Shown: positions 34,251 through 42,732 of the stretch, piece after piece
Position numbering within the stretch: the stretch's first letter is position 1
How the letters are laid out: each line of letters starts with the position of its first letter
Source of the DNA: Nodularia sp034931045
GTDB lineage: Bacteria > Cyanobacteriota > Cyanobacteriia > Cyanobacteriales > Nostocaceae
DNA length: 64,000 bases
Direction: 5' to 3'
NCBI RefSeq assembly: GCF_034931045.1
Contig: NZ_JAYGHH010000027.1
Span: forward strand, 6,794-70,793
Notes under the pieces: generated by a model
What the model was told of the DNA's origin: nothing
Database searches by the model: none
What the model saw: only the letters and a program-made list of their open reading frames with translations
Made by a program: the position numbers and the translations under genes

Positions 34251-35003
34251 TTAACACTCAGGTGCAGTAAGTTTCATCTGTTTTTGTAAATAAACTTCCT
34301 GTATTCGTTCTAGTTCTAACTCAATCAAATAATCTACAGTCCAGTTACAGCAACGCTGAAGCATATGAAATGGGTAAGTATTCGCTACACCAACTACCTG
34401 CATTTGTGCTTGTTTCGCTGCGGCAATACCGGCTGGAGTATCTTCAATTGCTAGACATTCTTGGGGTTGTAGAGCCAAATCAGGATACGCTTGATTCAGA
34501 CGTTCTACAGCCAGCAAATAACCCTCTGGTTCCGGTTTACTGGTGCTAATGTCATCCCCGGCGACAATTACGGAAAAATATTCTGTCAGTTTGGCGCGTT
34601 CTAGTACCAGTTCGATTTCTGGGCGAATTGCACCACTAACTAAGCCGAGTTTCACAGTTTGGGGATGATCTGGGGCAATTTTGCGCGATCGCAACTGATA
34701 GATTAAGTCTTCTACACCTGGATACAATGGCAGTTTTTCAATTTTATCTAGTTCCTGCACATAAGCTTGAGCTTTCCGGTGCAGTAGTTTAGTAATATAT
34801 TCTTCATTATCTACTCTACCACGACTTTTAAGCAACTCTTGTAAGCAAGCGCGATCGCTCCGTCCCAGACAAGCTTGACGCTCACTCACCTTTTGAGGTT
34901 GCAGATTTTCCGAAATCAGAATCTCATCTATCAGTTGTAAATGAATGCGCTCATCATTAATGATCACACCATTAAAATCAAACAAAATTGCCTTTAAACT
35001 CAT
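34251..35003 (-). CDS. HAD-family hydrolase (beta-phosphoglucomutase/phosphatase type)
   Basis: 250 residues with motif I as DFNGV (Asp nucleophile, but Asn at the second position where DxD is usual), motif II in LGLVSGAIRPE, motif III Lys in DDISTSKPEPEGY and motif IV in ECLAIEDTPAGIAAAKQAQMQVVGV. A helical cap lies between about 20 and 90. The Asn could lower acid/base catalysis, favouring phosphatase over mutase or a special reaction. Substrate unknown. Its start overlaps the methyltransferase stop by 4 bp, so the two are co-transcribed. Confidence 0.85.
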   Translation of the reverse strand: MSLKAILFDFNGVIINDERIHLQLIDEILISENLQPQKVSERQACLGRSDRACLQELLKSRGRVDNEEYITKLLHRKAQAYVQELDKIEKLPLYPGVEDLIYQLRSRKIAPDHPQTVKLGLVSGAIRPEIELVLERAKLTEYFSVIVAGDDISTSKPEPEGYLLAVERLNQAYPDLALQPQECLAIEDTPAGIAAAKQAQMQVVGVANTYPFHMLQRCCNWTVDYLIELELERIQEVYLQKQMKLTAPEC

Positions 35004-35917
35004 GTTGTTATGCCAAACACTGGAGATCCAAAGTCCTCCAAATCATTATTATCCATTGTGGTGTCTGTTGGTGTGGGGATGTAATCACGGGCTGGATTTT
35101 GGATATTTGCATCCGCTACAGGAATCGGTTTAATCCCGCTTGTTACCTGATTTATCCACCACACATCTTGAGTTCGCACCGCTTCAAACCCAGCTGCGCC
35201 CATACGTGCGTCTAAGTTATCAGCCGCATATTCCCGAATATATGGCTCTTCAAAAACATCATTTAACCAATGTAACTGACGTAGAGTATTCTGATTACCA
35301 TCAAGGATTAAAACTTGCCCACCAGTTACCAATAACCGGAAGCTTTCCCGCAGTATGGCTTGACATACTACACTGGGTGTTTCATGAAATAACAAAGACG
35401 CTGTTACTAAGTCAAAGTGCGCCTCTGGGAAATTGGTGGTTTCGGCATTCCCATGTTGCCAGTTTATATCTAAATCAGCATTTCTGGCTTTATCTTCTGC
35501 CCTCACCAGCATATAAGGAGATAAATCTAAACCGATAACTTCAGCTTGAGGAAAAGCCTGTTTTAACTTTAAAGTTGTAGAACCTGTACCACAGCCTAAA
35601 TCAAGTATCCGTCGCGGTTGTACTTTAATCGCATCTATTAAGGCTTGACGTACTACAGTTTCGTTAGGCGGTAAAACGTATTGAGTAATGGGATCGTAGG
35701 AAACAGCTGCACTGGAATTGAGATATCCGCCTTCAATGCCATGAAAGTTTTGCTGGCTGTAGTATAACGGCATGATGACATCAGATTGTCGCAGGCGATC
35801 GCTCTCTTGCTCCCAGTCAATACTATCAGAGTAACGCTGCAAAGCCTTTTCATCAATGAACGCCCGCACTACAGGGGAGAGAAACTTTTCCCATAAGGTA
35901 TCTTGACGGGTAGCCAT
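35000..35917 (-). CDS. class I SAM-dependent methyltransferase
   Basis: 305 residues. A Rossmann-fold methyltransferase core lies at about 110-225: ILDLGCGTGSTTLKL (motif I), AEVIGLDLSPYML, HGNAETTNFPEAHFDLVTASLLFHE and ESFRLLVTGGQVLILDGNQ. The N terminus (about 1-105) is helical and may bind the substrate. The acceptor cannot be read from the sequence. It shares an operon with the HAD hydrolase, which may act on a related small molecule (inference). Confidence 0.88.
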   Translation of the reverse strand: MATRQDTLWEKFLSPVVRAFIDEKALQRYSDSIDWEQESDRLRQSDVIMPLYYSQQNFHGIEGGYLNSSAAVSYDPITQYVLPPNETVVRQALIDAIKVQPRRILDLGCGTGSTTLKLKQAFPQAEVIGLDLSPYMLVRAEDKARNADLDINWQHGNAETTNFPEAHFDLVTASLLFHETPSVVCQAILRESFRLLVTGGQVLILDGNQNTLRQLHWLNDVFEEPYIREYAADNLDARMGAAGFEAVRTQDVWWINQVTSGIKPIPVADANIQNPARDYIPTPTDTTMDNNDLEDFGSPVFGITT

Positions 35918-36068
35918 AGGATTTTACCAGATTTAATCAGTTAGTTTACTGCTTCACAAATTTTAACTAATTCTCGCTGGGACGACTTGCTTTTGTTTTT
36001 TAGGCGATTTTATTGACACTTCAATTACAATGTACTACATTAATAATACAGAATTTATTTCAAAGTAT

Positions 36069-36101
36069 AGATCCCTAACTTCTTTGAGAAGTCGGGGATC
36101 T
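36069..36101. repeat. imperfect palindrome of the AGATCCCCGACTTCTT family
   Basis: Arms AGATCCCTAACTTCT and AGAAGTCGGGGATCT with two differences from perfect pairing; same family as 31124-31156. It lies in the leader region of rtcB, 33 bp before the start codon. Confidence 0.75.
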
Positions 36102-36133
36102 GAACCCAGCGATACAGCAAATTAAATAAAATT

Positions 36134-37315
36134 ATGCCTTACGAAAAATTAGAAATTACTACACCATCTCCAGTTTTATCTTGGGCAAATCATCCTTTAG
36201 GATCTGATGAAACCAAGATGGCAAAAAATGTGGCATCCCTACCATTTGTATTTAAACACGTAGCTTTGATGCCAGATGTTCACTTAGGAAAAGGTGCTTT
36301 AGTTGGTTCTGTTATCGCCACCAAAGAAGCAATAATTCCAGCAGCTGTGGGCGTGGATATTGGTTGCGGGATGAGTGCTATCAAAATGCCATTTACAGGT
36401 GAACAACTCGAAGGCAAACTCAAGAAAATTCGCTTAGATATTGAAGCAGCAATTCCTACGGGATTTAATGCTAATAAAGATGTGGAAAAGTCTGCCGCTA
36501 ATTGGCAAAAGTGGCGGGATTTTTCCAACTTACATCCAGGTGTTCAAGACCTGGAAAGCAAAGCGATGAAACAAATGGGTTCTCTGGGGGGAGGTAATCA
36601 TTTTATTGAAGTTTGTCTGGATACAGAAAACCAAGTTTGGCTAATGTTGCATTCTGGTTCACGTAATATTGGAAATCAGCTCGCACAATGCCATATTAGT
36701 ACAGCCAAAGAGTTAGCGAAAATGGCGGGGAATAAATTACCTGACCCTGATTTGTCTTACTTCATCGCTGGTACACCAGAATTTCAAGCCTACTGGCACG
36801 ATTTACAGTGGGCGCAAGACTACGCACGTTTTAACCGTGATGTCATGATGGCACGTTTTAAGCACATCATTGAGAAGTATTTAGCGGGAGGAAAGGCGAC
36901 TAAACCTTTATTACAGGTCAATTGTCATCACAATTACGCTGAAAAAGAGGTGCATTTTAATGAGGATGTTTATGTGACTCGGAAAGGTGCAGTTCGCGCC
37001 CAAACTGAAGATTATGGCATTATCCCCGGTTCAATGGGAGCAAAATCTTTTATTGTTAAGGGTAAAGGTAATGCTCATAGCTTTTGTTCTTGCTCTCATG
37101 GTGCGGGGCGGTTAATGTCTAGAAGTAAGGCAAAAAAAGCTTATACTCTTGATGATTTGATTGATCAAACTCAGGGTGTAGAGTGTCGTAAGGATACGGG
37201 AGTTTTGGATGAAATTCCTGGTGCTTATAAGTCTATTGACCAGGTGATGGCTAATCAGGCGGATTTAGTGGAGGTTGTCGCTACTTTGAAGCAGGTTGTT
37301 TGTGTGAAGGGTTAA
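36134..37315 (+). CDS. rtcB: RtcB-family RNA-splicing ligase
   Basis: 393 residues. The family's metal and guanylate motifs are present: HVALMPDVHLGKGALVGSVIAT, AAVGVDIGCGMSAIKMP (Asp and Cys metal ligands), SLGGGNHFIEV, LHSGSRNIGNQ, QVNCHHNYAEKE and the histidine of CSCSHGAGRLMSR (guanylylation). RtcB joins 3'-phosphate or 2',3'-cyclic phosphate RNA ends to 5'-OH ends with GTP and manganese, in tRNA splicing or RNA repair. It is shorter than the E. coli enzyme and resembles the RtcB2-like group. It converges with the E2 gene, with a hairpin between. Confidence 0.92.
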   Translation: MPYEKLEITTPSPVLSWANHPLGSDETKMAKNVASLPFVFKHVALMPDVHLGKGALVGSVIATKEAIIPAAVGVDIGCGMSAIKMPFTGEQLEGKLKKIRLDIEAAIPTGFNANKDVEKSAANWQKWRDFSNLHPGVQDLESKAMKQMGSLGGGNHFIEVCLDTENQVWLMLHSGSRNIGNQLAQCHISTAKELAKMAGNKLPDPDLSYFIAGTPEFQAYWHDLQWAQDYARFNRDVMMARFKHIIEKYLAGGKATKPLLQVNCHHNYAEKEVHFNEDVYVTRKGAVRAQTEDYGIIPGSMGAKSFIVKGKGNAHSFCSCSHGAGRLMSRSKAKKAYTLDDLIDQTQGVECRKDTGVLDEIPGAYKSIDQVMANQADLVEVVATLKQVVCVKG

Positions 37316-37342
37316 ACGCAAAGATACGCAGAGAGGGAGGGG

Positions 37343-37365
37343 GAGACGTAGAGTTTCTACGTCTC
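37343..37365. terminator. hairpin between convergent genes
   Basis: Perfect 10-bp stem GAGACGTAGA/TCTACGTCTC with a GTT loop between rtcB and the E2 gene. There is no T-run, so it may be a bidirectional stop or one of the dispersed palindromes of this genome. Confidence 0.5.
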
Positions 37366-37372
37366 TGGTTAA

Positions 37373-38629
37373 TTACATGGTTAAGGATTGAGGGTTGGTT
37401 TCAATCAGTTTTGCTAGGTCTTTTAGGAAGGCCGCAGCGTCAGCACCGTATATGATTCGGTGGTCGGAAGTAATATTCACTTGCATTTGTTGACGGACTC
37501 CAAATAAACCATCGCTTGTGGCTACTACTTGGGGACGGGATGCGCCAATGGCTAAGATTGAACCTTGTCCTGGTGGTAATATGGCATCAAATGTGTCTAC
37601 GCCAAACATTCCTAAGTTGGATAGGGTAAATGTGCCACTGTTGTATTCTTCGGGTTGTAGTTGTTTGGCTTTAGCTTTTTCTACTAAGGATTTCCAGGTG
37701 CGGGAGAGTGAGTAAATATCTATTGTGTCTGCATTTTGCAATACTGGTGTAATTAATCCCCCATCATCCATAGCTACAGCTACGGCAATGTTGATACCAG
37801 AATGATAAACAATTCCCTGTTCTGAATAGCTGGCATTTAATAATGGATGTTTTTGTAATGTCACCGCTACGGCTTTAGCCAATAGCGCTGTCATGGTTAC
37901 GCCTTTGGATTTAATTTGTTTGTAAAGTTTATCTAAGCCATCGGTACTAATTGTGTAACTGACACGGAATACTGGTACAGCTAGGCTGGCTACCATGTTC
38001 CTAACTACAGCATTTTGGAAGGTGGTGAAAGGCACTGTTTGACCAGGAAGCACTGGCGCGGGTGCGGGTGCGGGTGCGGGTGCGGGTGCGGGTGCTGGTT
38101 TTGGTGCGGCGGCTGGCTGGCCTTTATTTACAGATGATTCTACATCTTCAGCAACAATGCGACCATAGGGGCCACTACCTTTGAGGGTAGTTAAATCAAC
38201 TTTGAGTTCTTTGGCTAATTTGCGGGCGCGGGGTGAAACTACGACTCTTCCTTCGCGGTGGTTGTTACCGTTTTGAGTTGCCTGGGCAGGTGTTCCCACT
38301 GAGGCTGTGACTGCAACTGGTTCGGGGGTGAGGGTAGCCGCAGCTGAACCGGAGTTAGCTAAGGTCTTGGCGGTGGGGATTTCGGCTTCTGTTTCTGCTA
38401 CGTAGGCGATCGCAGATCCTACAGGTGCGCTATCACCAGCTTGTACTATGATGTGGGCCAGATATCCTTCATAGAAGGTTTCCACATCCATATCTGCCTT
38501 GTCTGACTCGACCACCACCACGGTTTCGCCTTTTTCCACTTTATCGCCCGGCGATTTCACCCAGGAAACGATTTTTCCTTCCGTCATGGTGGAACTCAGC
38601 GCCGGCATAAATATTTCGTGAATGCTCAT
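37373..38629 (-). CDS. pyruvate dehydrogenase E2, dihydrolipoamide acetyltransferase
   Basis: 418 residues. An N-terminal lipoyl domain (about 1-80) has the lipoyl lysine in VVESDKADMDVE. An E3-binding domain (about 130-170, VVSPRARKLAKELKVDLTTLKGSGPYGRIVAEDV) follows, then a Pro-Ala linker of repeated PAPA, then the catalytic domain (about 200-418). The active-site segment reads SDHRIIYGADAAAFLKDL, with Tyr at the position often Asp in the HxxxD motif, as in the plastid/cyanobacterial type. It transfers acetyl groups to CoA in the pyruvate dehydrogenase complex. The DNA of the linker is a GGGTGCGGGTGC tandem. Confidence 0.93.
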   Translation of the reverse strand: MSIHEIFMPALSSTMTEGKIVSWVKSPGDKVEKGETVVVVESDKADMDVETFYEGYLAHIIVQAGDSAPVGSAIAYVAETEAEIPTAKTLANSGSAAATLTPEPVAVTASVGTPAQATQNGNNHREGRVVVSPRARKLAKELKVDLTTLKGSGPYGRIVAEDVESSVNKGQPAAAPKPAPAPAPAPAPAPAPVLPGQTVPFTTFQNAVVRNMVASLAVPVFRVSYTISTDGLDKLYKQIKSKGVTMTALLAKAVAVTLQKHPLLNASYSEQGIVYHSGINIAVAVAMDDGGLITPVLQNADTIDIYSLSRTWKSLVEKAKAKQLQPEEYNSGTFTLSNLGMFGVDTFDAILPPGQGSILAIGASRPQVVATSDGLFGVRQQMQVNITSDHRIIYGADAAAFLKDLAKLIETNPQSLTM

Positions 38630-38711
38630 ACAGTGGTATCAGAATCAATGGTTTATGGACTTTAACAGCTTTTGCCAAATTAAATTGTATCTTGGCTGAG
38701 GAGTTTTAAAT

Positions 38712-38825
38712 CAGTGAACAGTGATCAGTTATCAGTGATCAAGGCTGATGGTGGGGGATTTAAACCCGCCACCAAAGCTGATTATTAATACAGTCAACAG
38801 TGAACAGTTATCAGTGAACAAGGCA
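38712..38825. repeat. CAGTGAACAGTTATCAGTGA-type short repeats
   Basis: Three related copies of CAGTGAACAGT(T/G)ATCAGT in the gap between the E2 and ylqD-like genes. Similar GATAACTGATAACTGTTAA motifs occur at 15624-15652 and 38857-38873. They are non-coding. Confidence 0.6.
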
Positions 38826-38871
38826 TGAAATAGAGGAATTAAACCTCATTAAGTCTCTTAACTGATAACCG

Positions 38872-39321
38872 TTAAACGTCGCCGCGAATATCTTCGACAA
38901 CACCATCGCGCAGGAGAATTTCTACCTGCATTTTACTAATCAAGTTATCACCCTTTTCAACACGGAAAAAGCCTTCCATTTGGAATTGATTGACTTCTTG
39001 ATCCAATTCTAGAAACTGTACTTGCTGAAGATTTTGTAGCAATTGATTTTTTTGCTCTAGCAGTTCAGTTTTCTTTTGATTAACTTGGCCTTGGATACCG
39101 TCGATTTGTTGCAGGGTTTGGGGGCCTGGTGGTTGTAGACTCTGCTTTTGAATGGCCGCAATTGCTCTTTGTCCTTCTACGTCCAGCTGTTGCAGTTGTT
39201 GGTCATTTTGATTGATTTGCGCTTGCAGTTGCTGTTGTACTTCCTCTTTCCAGAGGGGAGTAACTATGACTTTGACATTAACAACACGCTTCAGCAACAA
39301 GTTAGGGTTGGAGACATCCAT
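38872..39321 (-). CDS. YlqD family protein
   Basis: 149 residues. The N terminus (LLLKRVVNVKVIVTPLWKEEVQQQLQAQ) and C terminus (GFFRVEKGDNLISKMQVEILLRDGVVEDIRG) match YlqD, with a long glutamine-rich coiled coil between (about 30-110). The family is widespread in cyanobacteria and Firmicutes, is often near 16S rRNA processing genes, and has no proven function. It precedes by 37 bp the downstream end of the acyl-activating enzyme gene on the same strand and may be co-transcribed. Confidence 0.85.
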   Translation of the reverse strand: MDVSNPNLLLKRVVNVKVIVTPLWKEEVQQQLQAQINQNDQQLQQLDVEGQRAIAAIQKQSLQPPGPQTLQQIDGIQGQVNQKKTELLEQKNQLLQNLQQVQFLELDQEVNQFQMEGFFRVEKGDNLISKMQVEILLRDGVVEDIRGDV

Positions 39322-39358
39322 AAATTCACGTTCACTCTATAGTTAGCAGGTGGAATGT

Positions 39359-41335
39359 TTATCGGGTATACATTCCGTCAATAATATCGCGATAGCGTTC
39401 CGCGACTACGTGCCGCCGAATTTTCAGGGTTTGTGTCATCAAGCCATTTTCCATCGAAAAGGGTTCGAGAATCAGCCTGAAGGGGCCAATACGGTCATCC
39501 GCGCGATAACCAGGACGGTTCTGCACTTCCCGATTTAATTCTTGTCGAAACAAGTCCTGGATTATTTTACTCTCCAGGTCAATAGATGTGCTGAGTTCGG
39601 GAGAGTTTTCTTCTGGTAGCCGCAGTTCTAGATTTTGACTTTCTGCCCATTTTGCTAGGGCTTCGGTATTAGGGACAATCAAAGCCCCGATGCTGCGCTG
39701 GTCTTGTCCCACTAGCATAATTTGATCCACATAGGGCGATCGCAAACAAGCATCTTCAATTGGTTGCGGTTCGATATTTTCCCCATTGGTCAAGACAATT
39801 GTATCTTTTGCCCTGCCAGTTAGCACTAAGTCGTTTTCTGGTGTCACCCAACCCAAATCACCGCTATTAAACCATCCCTCGGCATCAATTACCTTAGCTG
39901 TTGCTTCCGGGTTTTGGTAATAGCCTTGCATAATTTGTGGTCCTTTCAATAGCACCAAACCAGATTTACCAACAGGTAAAGGCGTTTTGGTTTCAGGATC
40001 TACAATTTTTACTTCTGTACCAGCGATTGGCTGTCCGGATGAACCCCGGAGATTATGCCAAGGACGACGGGCGTTAGTCACAGGAGAAGTTTCTGTTAAG
40101 CCGTAACCCTGCAAAATCTCCACACCAATCATTTCAAAAAAGTTATCTATGTGTCTGGGTAATGCACCACCCCCAGTAATGACGTGCTTCATACGTCCGC
40201 CTACGGCTTCGCGGACTTTGGCATAAACTAAGCGTTCTCCCAGGGCATGAAAGGGTAACAAAGCTAATGCTAATACCTTAGAGGTGAATTTCTCTAAACT
40301 TGAGGCATGAAGATGATTTAAACTCAATCCTTGGGCAATACGTTGTTTTTGGATATAAGTTTCACTCATTCCCAGCAAAAAGTTAATCAAGCGTTGCTTT
40401 TTGGCTGGTTGTTCCCGAAACTGCTTTTGCACTCCTTCATAAATCGATTCCCAGAGGCGTGGGACTGCAATCATATAATGAGGTTTAAATTTCTTCAAAT
40501 CCTGTTTGACAGAACGCAAGTTAGTATAAATTTGTGTACAGCCTTGAGAAAGTAAGAAATATTCACCACTGCGTTCGTAACTGTGCCAAGAAGGGAGAAT
40601 ACTCAGAATGATGTCTCCTGGCTGTGGTTGCACTACTGTACCCAGAGTTTTGACTTGGTGTAATAAATTGTTATGTGCCAGCATGACACCTTTGGGTTTG
40701 CCTGTAGTGCCGGAAGTATAAATTAGCGTCGCTAGAGTATCGCCTGTTTGCTGAACCCGCGTCAGGGTATGATTAGCACCAATTTCTTGCAATTGGGAAA
40801 AGTTCAACACCTTGAAGGTGGCTTCTGCTGGTGGCGTTTCATCTGAGAGTAAAATGATCAGTCGAATGGGTAAATCATTCAGCCTGTCGCCGAGTTTGTC
40901 TAATGTGTTTAAATCTTGGACTACTAAGGTTGTGCTGCCACTATTAGCGACAATAAATAGTAGTTCTTCTCTTTCAGCTTGGGAACTCCGCACCGCATTA
41001 ACTGCACCGGCCGTCATCATGCCTTGATCGGCTATGAACCACCGGGGACTATTATCAGCGATTAAAGAAATGCGATCGCCTGCTTTCACTCCTGACGCTT
41101 GCAAGCCAGATGCAAATTTTTGAATTTGGTCTGCTAACTGGATATAGGTGATTTTTATTTCTGGTTGAGAGTTGGGATTGTGCAGGGCAACAATATCACC
41201 AAATTTTTTTGCTGCCAATGGCCAAATTTCTGGTAGTAAAACCACATTGGTATAATCAGCTAAACGCTGTAATTCTTGGCTTTCTCGCTTGGTGATCTTG
41301 GATAAATAAGTAGGTGTAGCTTGGATGTTTGTCAT
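39359..41335 (-). CDS. long-chain acyl-CoA/acyl-ACP synthetase (AMP-forming)
   Basis: 658 residues from the ATG; a TTG five codons upstream is possible but less likely. It is a member of the adenylate-forming superfamily: P-loop LIYTSGTTGKPKGVMLAH, GGGALPRHIDNFF, LQGYGLTETSPVTNARR, GWFNSGDLGWVTPENDLVLTGRAKDTIVLTNGENIEPQPIE. The absence of a short-chain signature and the length of about 650 fit the single cyanobacterial acyl-ACP synthetase (Aas) that recycles free fatty acids released from membranes. It activates fatty acids with ATP. Confidence 0.88.
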   Translation of the reverse strand: MTNIQATPTYLSKITKRESQELQRLADYTNVVLLPEIWPLAAKKFGDIVALHNPNSQPEIKITYIQLADQIQKFASGLQASGVKAGDRISLIADNSPRWFIADQGMMTAGAVNAVRSSQAEREELLFIVANSGSTTLVVQDLNTLDKLGDRLNDLPIRLIILLSDETPPAEATFKVLNFSQLQEIGANHTLTRVQQTGDTLATLIYTSGTTGKPKGVMLAHNNLLHQVKTLGTVVQPQPGDIILSILPSWHSYERSGEYFLLSQGCTQIYTNLRSVKQDLKKFKPHYMIAVPRLWESIYEGVQKQFREQPAKKQRLINFLLGMSETYIQKQRIAQGLSLNHLHASSLEKFTSKVLALALLPFHALGERLVYAKVREAVGGRMKHVITGGGALPRHIDNFFEMIGVEILQGYGLTETSPVTNARRPWHNLRGSSGQPIAGTEVKIVDPETKTPLPVGKSGLVLLKGPQIMQGYYQNPEATAKVIDAEGWFNSGDLGWVTPENDLVLTGRAKDTIVLTNGENIEPQPIEDACLRSPYVDQIMLVGQDQRSIGALIVPNTEALAKWAESQNLELRLPEENSPELSTSIDLESKIIQDLFRQELNREVQNRPGYRADDRIGPFRLILEPFSMENGLMTQTLKIRRHVVAERYRDIIDGMYTR

Positions 41336-41448
41336 AACATATATTCTCAATGTAGTAAACTGCTGTTTTACAGATTATTAGGATATATTACTCACTACAT
41401 AGTGTACTCTGTAAGCTATAGGAGAATTCGTTTTGTTACTCGTAGAGG

Positions 41449-41545
41449 TAGGGAACAGGGAACCGGGAAGAAGGAATCAAGGTATAGGTCGTTTTGTATG
41501 GCTTACGCAACACAAGCTATCAAAATTCAAATAGGAGTCCTATAT
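41449..41545 (+). repeat. dispersed repeat, partner of 12641-12730
   Basis: About 97 bp matching the inverted copy at 12641-12730 over most of its length. Its left part (TTACTCGTAGAGGTAGGGAA from 41436) also recurs inverted at about 60410-60432. No coding capacity; the stretch 41336-41698 holds no gene. Confidence 0.8.
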
Positions 41546-41698
41546 TCCACTATTTCAACGTTTGTATTGATAAAAATATATGTTAAAGTTACTTTATATA
41601 ATGTAAAAGCAATGGATTATTGAAATAATTCAGTTGCTTTTGTTGTCTTAGCAACAAAGAACATCAGACCACCTATTTTACAAAGGAGGTGATTACCT

Positions 41699-41944
41699 AT
41701 CAATTTAGTAGAAGTTTTACTGCTGACTTTAATCAATGCTGCTGTTTGTTTAGCATTTCCCAAATTACTCTCAAAAATCCTGGCGCGTAAATCCCAACTT
41801 CCTCAACCATTCGCACAGGGTTCAACATCTCCAAAGTCCAGAATAGAAGTTACTAGTTTTCCCTACTGTACCAGCTACGTGGTGACAGGTAGCCAATTCT
41901 GTAAGTTCAGACCTCAATTTTGTTCCAAGTGTTCCCCCAATTAA
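41699..41944 (+). CDS. small membrane peptide, apparent ATC start
   Basis: 81 residues: (I/M)NLVEVLLLTLINAAVCLAFPKLLS, then a polar tail with four cysteines (FPYCTS, QFCKFRPQFCSKCS). The frame has no ATG/GTG/TTG at its head: it starts at ATC 9 bp after AAAGGAGGTGAT (41682-41693), a perfect 12-base complement to the 16S rRNA 3' end. The N terminus aligns with the ATG-started peptide at 42388 (NLMDGLLVTLLNTVVCITLPKVLS). The near-perfect ribosome site and the homology support a real gene whose start codon is ATC, either a rare initiator or a mutated ATG. Function unknown; one transmembrane helix predicted. Confidence 0.6.
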   Translation: MNLVEVLLLTLINAAVCLAFPKLLSKILARKSQLPQPFAQGSTSPKSRIEVTSFPYCTSYVVTGSQFCKFRPQFCSKCSPN

Positions 41945-42060
41945 TTTACTCTGTTAAGGTACTAATCTCTGCATAATTCGTAGCGACCTTCTTAGAGAAC
42001 AGAACACCTTCACTTCAATATCGAAAAGCTAAGTAGAGCAGCAGGAATAATTCAATGTTT

Positions 42061-42107
42061 GTAGTAAGGACTTTAGTCCTTATTTGAGGGCTGTAGCCCT
42101 CACTACG
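42061..42107. repeat. GTAGT...ACTAC hairpin repeat
   Basis: Two adjacent stem-loops (AAGGACTTTAGTCCTT and GAGGGCTGTAGCCCTC) framed by GTAGT and ACTAC. Same family as 53541-53579 and 62911-62958. It is followed at 42158-42188 by a degenerate copy of the AGATCCCCGACTTCTT palindrome. The stretch 41945-42387 has no gene. Confidence 0.75.
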
Positions 42108-42387
42108 AAACAATCTCAATATTTTTACATTACTTAATGTACTTTAATTTATTCTTGCCTCCGACTTCTTAAAAAAGTATGGGTCTGAGCCTGGAGGGGA
42201 AAAATATTTGATGACTAAAAGCATTAAGTTTATGCTACAATTGTTAATACCATTGAATTAGTCAATCATATTTATCTGACTTATAGAGTTAAGAAGATAA
42301 ACAAAATTATATATAAAAAAAATGATTCAATTATGCGTCAAACTAAGAAATAGTCATAACTAATTTTTGACAACCAGAGGATAATAT

Positions 42388-42561
42388 ATGAATCTCATGG
42401 ATGGTCTATTGGTGACACTGCTAAACACTGTTGTCTGTATTACCCTGCCCAAAGTATTATCTGTGATCACTGCTAAAGGTGAAAATACAACACCATCAAC
42501 GCCCGCCATCCCATCACCAGAGTCTAGGGGCGAAATTGCTGGTGTGATGGATGCAGCTTAA
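42388..42561 (+). CDS. small membrane peptide, paralogue of the peptide at 41699
   Basis: 57 residues starting ATG after AGAGG (7-bp spacing). MNLMDGLLVTLLNTVVCITL and PKVLSVIT form one hydrophobic helix, then a Pro/Ser-rich tail (TTPSTPAIPSPESRGEIAGVMDAA). The first 24 residues align with the upstream peptide at about half identity with the same hydrophobic spacing and PK(L/V)LS end; the tails are unrelated. Too short for standard gene calling. Role unknown; possibly a small regulator of a membrane complex or a secreted signalling peptide precursor (inference only). Confidence 0.6.
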   Translation: MNLMDGLLVTLLNTVVCITLPKVLSVITAKGENTTPSTPAIPSPESRGEIAGVMDAA

Positions 42562-42732
42562 TTACTCATCTCATCCAGGGCGGCGATCGCTTAGTAGAGA
42601 ATAAAATCACTATCTTGTAGAATGAGCATAAATATCCAAAAATTTACTCATTTTTAATAAAACTTTACTATAAGCGATCGTCGTCCATTAACAATCTCAT
42701 CTTTTCCTGTAGAAGCGGCAAAACTTCCGCCA

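Noticed and set aside
34080..34260. Attachment site (direct repeat of the tRNA-Ala 3' end)
   Set aside because: I looked for a second copy of TGGAGAATAGGAGAC to the left of the patch and did not see one.
38055..38100. GGGTGCGGGTGC tandem as an independent repeat element
   Set aside because: It encodes the Pro-Ala linker of the E2 protein and is explained by the coding sequence.
41321..41623. Plus-strand 100-residue frame
   Set aside because: Runs through the dispersed repeat 41449-41545 and antisense to the synthetase start.
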